In this document: in pieces, positions 59,509 to 64,000 of the stretch
Layout: each line of letters begins with the position of its first letter
Position numbering within the stretch: position 1 is the first letter of the stretch
NCBI RefSeq assembly: GCF_005576615.1
Contig: NZ_CP040330.1
Location: 2,852,001 to 2,916,000, forward strand
Reading direction: 5' to 3'
Source: Natrinema versiforme
GTDB lineage: Archaea; Halobacteriota; Halobacteria; Halobacteriales; Natrialbaceae
DNA: 64,000 nucleotides
Notes under the pieces: model-generated
The model's database searches: none
Told to the model about the DNA's origin: nothing
Seen by the model: only the letters and a program-made list of their open reading frames with translations
Position numbers and translations under genes: made by a program

Positions 59509-60474
59509 ATGGACCGCATTACGCTCGGCAACGAGGAGTTCGAGGGCCGAAACAACGCGTACGTGCTCGCTGACGACGACGCGGACGAACTCGCGCTGGT
59601 CGACACCGGCATCGCCACCGATCCGGTTCGGCGGGACCTCCGCGACGGCCTCGCCGAACGCGGCTACGATTTCGCCGACATCGACGACATCGTCCTCACT
59701 CACTTCCACGTCGATCACGCCGGACTGGCGGGCGAGATTCAGGCCGAAAGCGACGCGACGGTCTACGTCCACGAGGCCGACGCCCCGCTGGTCGCACAGG
59801 ACCCGGACGCGGTCGCCGCCGTCGAGGACCGCCGCCGAGAACGCCTCGAGGAGTGGGGCGTCCCCGAGGACGCGCGAGCGGAACTGCTCGACTTTCTCGA
59901 GTCGGCCGAAATCGATGGCCCGCCGGCCGAGCCGACGCCGATCGAGAACGGGGAGATACTCGAGGTCGGCGGCCGAACCCTCGAGACGATCCACGCGCCG
60001 GGGCACGCGGCCGGGCTCTGCTGTTTCGAGACGGCGGGCGGCGACGAGGCGTTCGTCGGCGATGCCGTCCTCCCAGTGTACACGCCGAACGTCGGCGGCG
60101 CGGACGCCCGGGTCGAGCGCCCGCTCGAGAAATACGTCGCGACGTTGCGGCGGATCGCCGACCGCGACTACGAGCGGGTCTGGCCCGGCCACCGTGACCC
60201 CATCGACGAGCCGACCGACCGCGCGCTGACGATCCTCGAGCACCACCGCGAGCGGACCGAAACCATCCTCGAGTTGCTGGACGACCACGGCCCGGCCGAC
60301 GCGTGGACGATTAGCGCCCACCTATTCGGCGACCTCGAGGGGATTCACATCGTTCACGGGCCGGGGGAGGCGTTCGCCCATCTCGACCATCTCCGGCACG
60401 AGGGGGTCGTTGCGTTCGAAAACGGCGAGTACCGATCGCTGGACGAATCGGTGTCGCTCGACGACCTGTTCTGA
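59509..60474 (+). CDS. MBL-fold metallohydrolase with C-terminal winged-helix-like tail
   Basis: A 321-residue metallo-beta-lactamase-fold hydrolase. The zinc motif is LTHFHVDHAGL (His65, His67, Asp69, His70), followed by APGHAAGLCCF, GDAVLP and VWPGHRDP, the full set for a binuclear site. The last 80 residues resemble a winged helix (TETILELLDDHGPADAWTISAHLFGDL). Similar proteins include glyoxalase II-like and lactonase-like enzymes. The substrate is unknown. The TATA box at 59478 sets the start at 59509. Confidence 0.88.
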   Translation: MDRITLGNEEFEGRNNAYVLADDDADELALVDTGIATDPVRRDLRDGLAERGYDFADIDDIVLTHFHVDHAGLAGEIQAESDATVYVHEADAPLVAQDPDAVAAVEDRRRERLEEWGVPEDARAELLDFLESAEIDGPPAEPTPIENGEILEVGGRTLETIHAPGHAAGLCCFETAGGDEAFVGDAVLPVYTPNVGGADARVERPLEKYVATLRRIADRDYERVWPGHRDPIDEPTDRALTILEHHRERTETILELLDDHGPADAWTISAHLFGDLEGIHIVHGPGEAFAHLDHLRHEGVVAFENGEYRSLDESVSLDDLF

Positions 60475-60568
60475 TCGGTCAGTAGTTTCGAGAGAAGGAG
60501 TATCGCTTCGTAGCCTCCGCCATCGGCAACTCTGAATACGTATCTCGTTCACAAGTTCCTTGGTAACT

Positions 60569-60592
60569 ACCCTCATCTTTATTAACGAGGGT
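60569..60592 (+). promoter_or_regulatory. Inverted repeat flanking the TATA of the second Liv-type operon
   Basis: ACCCTC (60569-60574) and GAGGGT (60587-60592) flank TTTATTAAC, a probable TATA. An operator over the promoter is suggested. The start of the binding-protein gene lies about 52 bp downstream of the TATA. Confidence 0.4.
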
Positions 60593-60633
60593 TCGAAAGA
60601 AGAGTGTGAGAATCGGTAACTCAGTGACTCATA

Positions 60634-61971
60634 ATGCCTAACGAAGATAACAATACTCTCGGAATGGATAGATCTGGTAAGGGGGGCGTGGGACGCCGGA
60701 CGTTTCTGGGTGCGGCTAGTGCCGGTGCCCTGACGGCGACGCTGGCCGGCTGTCTCGGCGGCGGTGGCGACGACGGACTCACGATCGGCCACCTCGCGCC
60801 GACCGACAACCCGCTCGGCATCGGCTCCACACGAACCGCGGAGATGGCCGTCGAAGAACTCAACGAGGACGGCGGGTTCAACGGTGAGGAGGCGGAACTC
60901 ATCACCAGAGACACGCGAACGGACCCGGCCGAAGCCCAGAACGTGACGGAGGAACTCATCCAGCAGGAGAACGTGAACCTGCTCATCGGGACGTTCAACT
61001 CCGAGACCACGCAGTCGATTTTAGACCTCACCGCGGAGTTCGACGTCCCGTTCATGATCACCGGCTCGGCCGCGCCGAGCCTGATCACGGACTCCGTCGG
61101 ATCGGACTACGAACAGTACAAGAACATCTTCCGTATCGGCCCGATCAACTCCGATTTCCAGGCGGAGTCGATCGCCGATTACTGCACCTATCTCAACGAC
61201 CGACACGGCTGGAGTCGGGTCGCGTTCCTGCGCGATCAGGCCGAGTGGACGACACCGTTCGGCGATCAGATCCCGGACCTGCTCTCGGAGCGCGGACTCG
61301 ATCTCGTCTACGAGGACGCCCTGTCGATCGAGGGGACCGATTTCAGCCCGGTCATGAGCGATATCAACGACTCGGACGCGGACTTCGTCTTGCGGTTTTT
61401 CGCACACATCGACGGCGGCGACATGCTCACGCGCTGGCACGAGGGCCAGTACGAGTTCGGCATCGAGGGCGTCCACGTATCCGGGATGCTCCCGTCGTAC
61501 AACGAGGCCTACAACGGCGCTGCGACCTACGAGACGACCTCCCAGTCCGGGGCCGCGGGCGTCGCCCCCATCACGGAGCGAACGGAGTCGTTCGTCTCCG
61601 ACTACGCGAGCCGCTACCAGGACGAAGAGGAGTCGCCGATCCGGGCGCCGATGTACATGGGATTCAACACGTACGACGGCATCTCGGTCTTCAAGGAAGT
61701 CGTCGACGGGATCGGAACGACGAGCACGCGGGACAATCTCGACGACTTCGTCGACGAGATGCTCGGCGTCGACTTCACCGGCGTCGCCGGGCAGGTCAGT
61801 TTCTACGGGGAAGACGCCGAATACCCCCACGACGTACAGGAGGAACGCGGCGACGACGGCACGGTTACGAACTACCCGGTGACCCAGTGGGTGTCGGAAA
61901 CGGAACTCGAGTGTGTCTACCCCGAACAGTACCGCACGGCCGAGCATCAGATGCCGCCCTGGATGCAGTGA
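60634..61971 (+). CDS. Second Liv-type substrate-binding lipoprotein
   Basis: A 445-residue exported solute-binding protein of the branched-chain/amide class. The Tat signal is GVGRRTFLGAASAGALTATLAGC with a lipobox Cys. The mature two-lobe protein includes GIGSTRTAEMAVEELNEDGGF, the ligand segment GTFNSETTQSI, and WSRVAFLRDQAEWTTPFGDQI. The paralogue at 34047 is only distantly similar, so the ligands likely differ. It is the first gene of the second Liv operon. Confidence 0.87.
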   Translation: MPNEDNNTLGMDRSGKGGVGRRTFLGAASAGALTATLAGCLGGGGDDGLTIGHLAPTDNPLGIGSTRTAEMAVEELNEDGGFNGEEAELITRDTRTDPAEAQNVTEELIQQENVNLLIGTFNSETTQSILDLTAEFDVPFMITGSAAPSLITDSVGSDYEQYKNIFRIGPINSDFQAESIADYCTYLNDRHGWSRVAFLRDQAEWTTPFGDQIPDLLSERGLDLVYEDALSIEGTDFSPVMSDINDSDADFVLRFFAHIDGGDMLTRWHEGQYEFGIEGVHVSGMLPSYNEAYNGAATYETTSQSGAAGVAPITERTESFVSDYASRYQDEEESPIRAPMYMGFNTYDGISVFKEVVDGIGTTSTRDNLDDFVDEMLGVDFTGVAGQVSFYGEDAEYPHDVQEERGDDGTVTNYPVTQWVSETELECVYPEQYRTAEHQMPPWMQ

Positions 61972-61974
61972 GCG

Positions 61975-62847
61975 ATGCTCGGAGATATTGGGACACTGGT
62001 GTTGCAGGGGACGATGATCAGCGCCGTCTACGCGCTGATCGCCATCGGATTCACCATGATCTTCGGCGTCGGCGGGACGCTGAACCTCGCCCACGGGGCG
62101 TTGATCATGGGCGGTGCCTACGTCTTCGCGCTCCTCTCTCGAGAGATCCACGCTGCCGTCGCGTTCCCCGTGACGATCGCCGTGATCGCCCTCCTCTCGT
62201 GGGGGCTCTATCAGGTGCTCGTTCGCTGGGTCGAGGAGAACGTCGTCATCACGTTTCTGGCCACCGTCGTCGTCGCGATCGCGACGACGGAGTTCGTCCT
62301 CTACCAGTTCGGCAGTTCGCCGATCGGGATGACGCTGATAAGCGGCGCCGTGAACCTCGAGCCCTACGGGATCAACGCGCGGACTCGCTACGTCCAGTTC
62401 GTCGGCTTCGTCATCTCGTGGATCGCGATCGGGCTGCTGTGGTACTACGTTACCCACACCGACGACGGCCGATCGGTCCTCGCGGCCTCGATGAGCGAAC
62501 GCGGGGCCCAGTTGACCGGCGTCGATCTCCACGCGGTGCGATCGAAGACGTGGCTCATCGCCGGGGCGCTCGCCGGAACCGCCGGCGTCATCCTCGGCTC
62601 GACCGGCGGTGCGACGCCGCTCATGTGGCTGAACCCGCTCGCGCTGGCGTTTATCATCGTCGTCATCGGCGGCATCGGCTCGATCAAGGGATCCGTCATC
62701 GCGGCGTACGTCATCGGATTCCTCGAACAGTTTACGGTCACCTTCATCGGGCACGGATTCAGGGGCATCCTCTCGCTGGTCGTGCTCGTGGTCTTCCTGT
62801 TGTACATGCCACAGGGACTCTACGGGAGGGAGTTCGCCCATGATTAG
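61975..62847 (+). CDS. livH: Second LivH-type permease
   Basis: A 290-residue LivH-type permease with about eight hydrophobic segments. It has the hallmark GTMISAVYALIAIGFTMIFGVGGTLNLAHGAL, the coupling loop with SMSERGAQLTGVDLHAVRSKTW, and GGIGSIKGSVIAAYVIGFLEQF near the end. It starts 3 bp after the binding-protein gene and overlaps the next gene by 8 bp, so the operon is tight. Confidence 0.92.
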   Translation: MLGDIGTLVLQGTMISAVYALIAIGFTMIFGVGGTLNLAHGALIMGGAYVFALLSREIHAAVAFPVTIAVIALLSWGLYQVLVRWVEENVVITFLATVVVAIATTEFVLYQFGSSPIGMTLISGAVNLEPYGINARTRYVQFVGFVISWIAIGLLWYYVTHTDDGRSVLAASMSERGAQLTGVDLHAVRSKTWLIAGALAGTAGVILGSTGGATPLMWLNPLALAFIIVVIGGIGSIKGSVIAAYVIGFLEQFTVTFIGHGFRGILSLVVLVVFLLYMPQGLYGREFAHD

Positions 62848-63997
62848 TACGATCCTACTCCTCGGAACGGTACTCGCGACGGTGACGAGACGACTCGGCA
62901 ACGTCGCCGGCACGGTACGACGAGAGGTCCTGTTACCGATCGGTCAGGCGCTCGAGCGACTCCTCGCGCCGATCGATCGAGCACTCGAGCCCGCCGCGAA
63001 CGCCTACAACCGGTCGCTCGGACCGTACTTCGGCACGATGACCGGGCTGCAGTTCGCGCTGATACTCGTCAGCGTCGTGGCCCTCCTGACCGCGGGCGTG
63101 TGGGCGCCGATGGTCGGTCCGCTGGTCGGCGGCGGCCTCCTGCGGACGCTCGCGCTCGCCAGCATCTGGGCCATCTTCGCGATGAGCTGGGACATCCAGA
63201 GCGGTTACACCGGCTACATCAGCTTCGGCCACTCCGTGTTGTCGGGAGCGGCCGGCTACACGACGGCGCTCCTGATCGTCCACGTCGATCCGGGGCTGTC
63301 GATCTGGGTCACGGCCTCGGTGTCGGTCCTCGCGGCGCTCGTGATCGGGCTGCTGATCGCGCTGCCGACGCTCCGACTCGAGGGCCCGTACTTCTCGCTG
63401 ATCACCTTCGTCGCCGTGCTCCTGTTCTACAGGCTGACGACGGCGTTCAGTTCGCTGGGTGGTATCCCCGGGTTCGGACAGCCGGATGTCTTCACGTGGG
63501 ATCCGGTCATGCGGTACTACTACATGGCCATCCCGATGTTGCTCATCGCGCTCGGGCTGACGTTCATGGCCCGGTCGAACCTCGGGATGATCCTGGTCGC
63601 GATCCGCGAGAACGAATCGGCGGTGTCGGCCGCCGGGATCAACCCGACGAAGTTCAAGATCTGGTCGTTCGCGCTCAGTTCGATCCCGATGGGGATCGGC
63701 GGGGTGCTCTTGGTCGGCTTTACGGGTAACGTCGACCCGGAGACCTTCGTCATCGTCGACAATAGTATCGAGATGATCGCGATGGCCGTCATCGGCGGCA
63801 TGAGCTCGATCCTGGGACCGCTCGGCGGCGCGTTCCTCTTTGAGTTCCTCAATCACCAGCTCTTCCACAGCTACTCGACGCCGGTCCGGTATCTGTTCCT
63901 GTGGGGACTGGTCTTGCTCGTGCTCGTGTTCGCGCGGGACGGGCTGTTCAGGATGATCTGGCACCGCCTCGGTGCCGTTCGAGGTGAGTCCGAATGA
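62840..63997 (+). CDS. livM: Second LivM-type permease with N-terminal extension
   Basis: A 385-residue LivM-type permease. A 65-residue charged extension (TRRLGNVAGTVRREVLLPIGQALERLL and onward) precedes the first helix, unlike the other LivM in the window. The core has SIWAIFAMSWDIQSGYTGYISFGHSVLSGAAGYTTAL, LRLEGPYFSLITFVAVLLFYRL, ENESAVSAAGINPTKFKIWSFALSSIPMG and GGMSSILGPLGGAFLFEFL. It overlaps the previous gene by 8 bp. The next gene begins at its stop codon. Confidence 0.9.
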   Translation: MISTILLLGTVLATVTRRLGNVAGTVRREVLLPIGQALERLLAPIDRALEPAANAYNRSLGPYFGTMTGLQFALILVSVVALLTAGVWAPMVGPLVGGGLLRTLALASIWAIFAMSWDIQSGYTGYISFGHSVLSGAAGYTTALLIVHVDPGLSIWVTASVSVLAALVIGLLIALPTLRLEGPYFSLITFVAVLLFYRLTTAFSSLGGIPGFGQPDVFTWDPVMRYYYMAIPMLLIALGLTFMARSNLGMILVAIRENESAVSAAGINPTKFKIWSFALSSIPMGIGGVLLVGFTGNVDPETFVIVDNSIEMIAMAVIGGMSSILGPLGGAFLFEFLNHQLFHSYSTPVRYLFLWGLVLLVLVFARDGLFRMIWHRLGAVRGESE

Positions 63998-64000
63998 GCG
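63994..64000 (+). CDS. Start of next operon gene (probable LivG-type ATPase), truncated
   Basis: Only ATGAGCG is inside the window. The ATG overlaps the LivM-type stop by 4 bp (ATGA), as in the first Liv operon, where the ATPases follow the permeases. The identity is inferred from operon order alone. Confidence 0.4.

Noticed and set aside
61021-62913. A 630-residue minus-strand ORF over the second Liv operon
   Set aside because: Antisense shadow of the binding-protein and LivH genes, which have full family signatures.

Overview
The window is 64 kb of GC-rich haloarchaeal chromosome. The evidence is very acidic proteins (Asp/Glu-rich linkers), Tat plus lipobox signal peptides, leaderless genes with an archaeal TATA box about 27 bp before the start codon, Bat-type HTH regulators, and archaeal versions of TrkA, SMC/ScpA, ThiC, GatB and Vms1. 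The heavy CTCGAG codon usage and gene content point to the Natrialbales (Natrinema/Haloterrigena-like), but the genus is an inference. I see no rRNA, complete tRNA, CRISPR array, IS element or integrase. The region looks like core and near-core chromosome, with one small Doc-type toxin module.

Layout. 1-9.6 kb: a partial halocyanin-like lipoprotein, a renalase-like FAD protein, TrkA, an SRPBCC protein, an aldehyde:ferredoxin oxidoreductase homologue next to YqeC, a half-size thioredoxin-reductase-like protein, two tiny Cys-rich proteins, a Vms1-like protein and a DUF5802-like protein. 10-20.3 kb: a secreted repeat protein, an ArsR-type regulator, membrane proteins, phosphoenolpyruvate synthase, a PhzF-like protein, a lipoprotein hydrolase and ThiC. 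20.4-30.6 kb: a phosphoribosyltransferase, the Doc module, a MATE exporter, MTA phosphorylase, then SMC and ScpA overlapping head to tail. 30.8-43 kb: a six-PAS soluble histidine kinase, then a complete Liv-type ABC importer (binding protein, two permeases, two ATPases), a convergent Bat-type regulator, and a 3-hydroxybutyrate-dehydrogenase-like SDR followed by an acyl-CoA synthetase. A shared 14-bp motif links the importer promoter with the SDR promoter.

43-53 kb, nearly all on the minus strand: a DUF2182 membrane protein, a beta-propeller protein coupled by a GTGA overlap to a glutamate-dehydrogenase homologue that has lost its catalytic residues, a PadR-like regulator preceded by a tRNA-like folded element, a small membrane protein, a lone heme-copper oxidase subunit I coupled to an MFS-like protein, and a COG0701 permease with an inserted Cys-rich YHS-like domain. 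53-60.5 kb: a zinc-ribbon protein, a DUF389 membrane protein, a membrane protein GTGA-coupled to an exported paralogue of the beta-propeller, a small Tat lipoprotein, GatB and an MBL-fold hydrolase. 60.6 kb to the end: a second Liv-type importer, cut off at its first ATPase gene.

The strongest leads for undescribed biology are: (1) the dead GDH-like protein and its propeller partner, with a second propeller coupled elsewhere to a membrane protein; (2) the tRNA-like three-way junction at 47.1 kb; (3) the hairpin-rich DNA that encodes the N-terminus of ScpA; (4) the Liv importer, SDR and acyl-CoA synthetase as a co-regulated uptake and catabolism unit; (5) three enzyme-family members lacking key residues (AOR without its cluster cysteines, hydrolase with Gly for Ser, oxidase subunit I without the D-channel). 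All functional assignments come from reading translated sequence and remembered family motifs. No database search was run.
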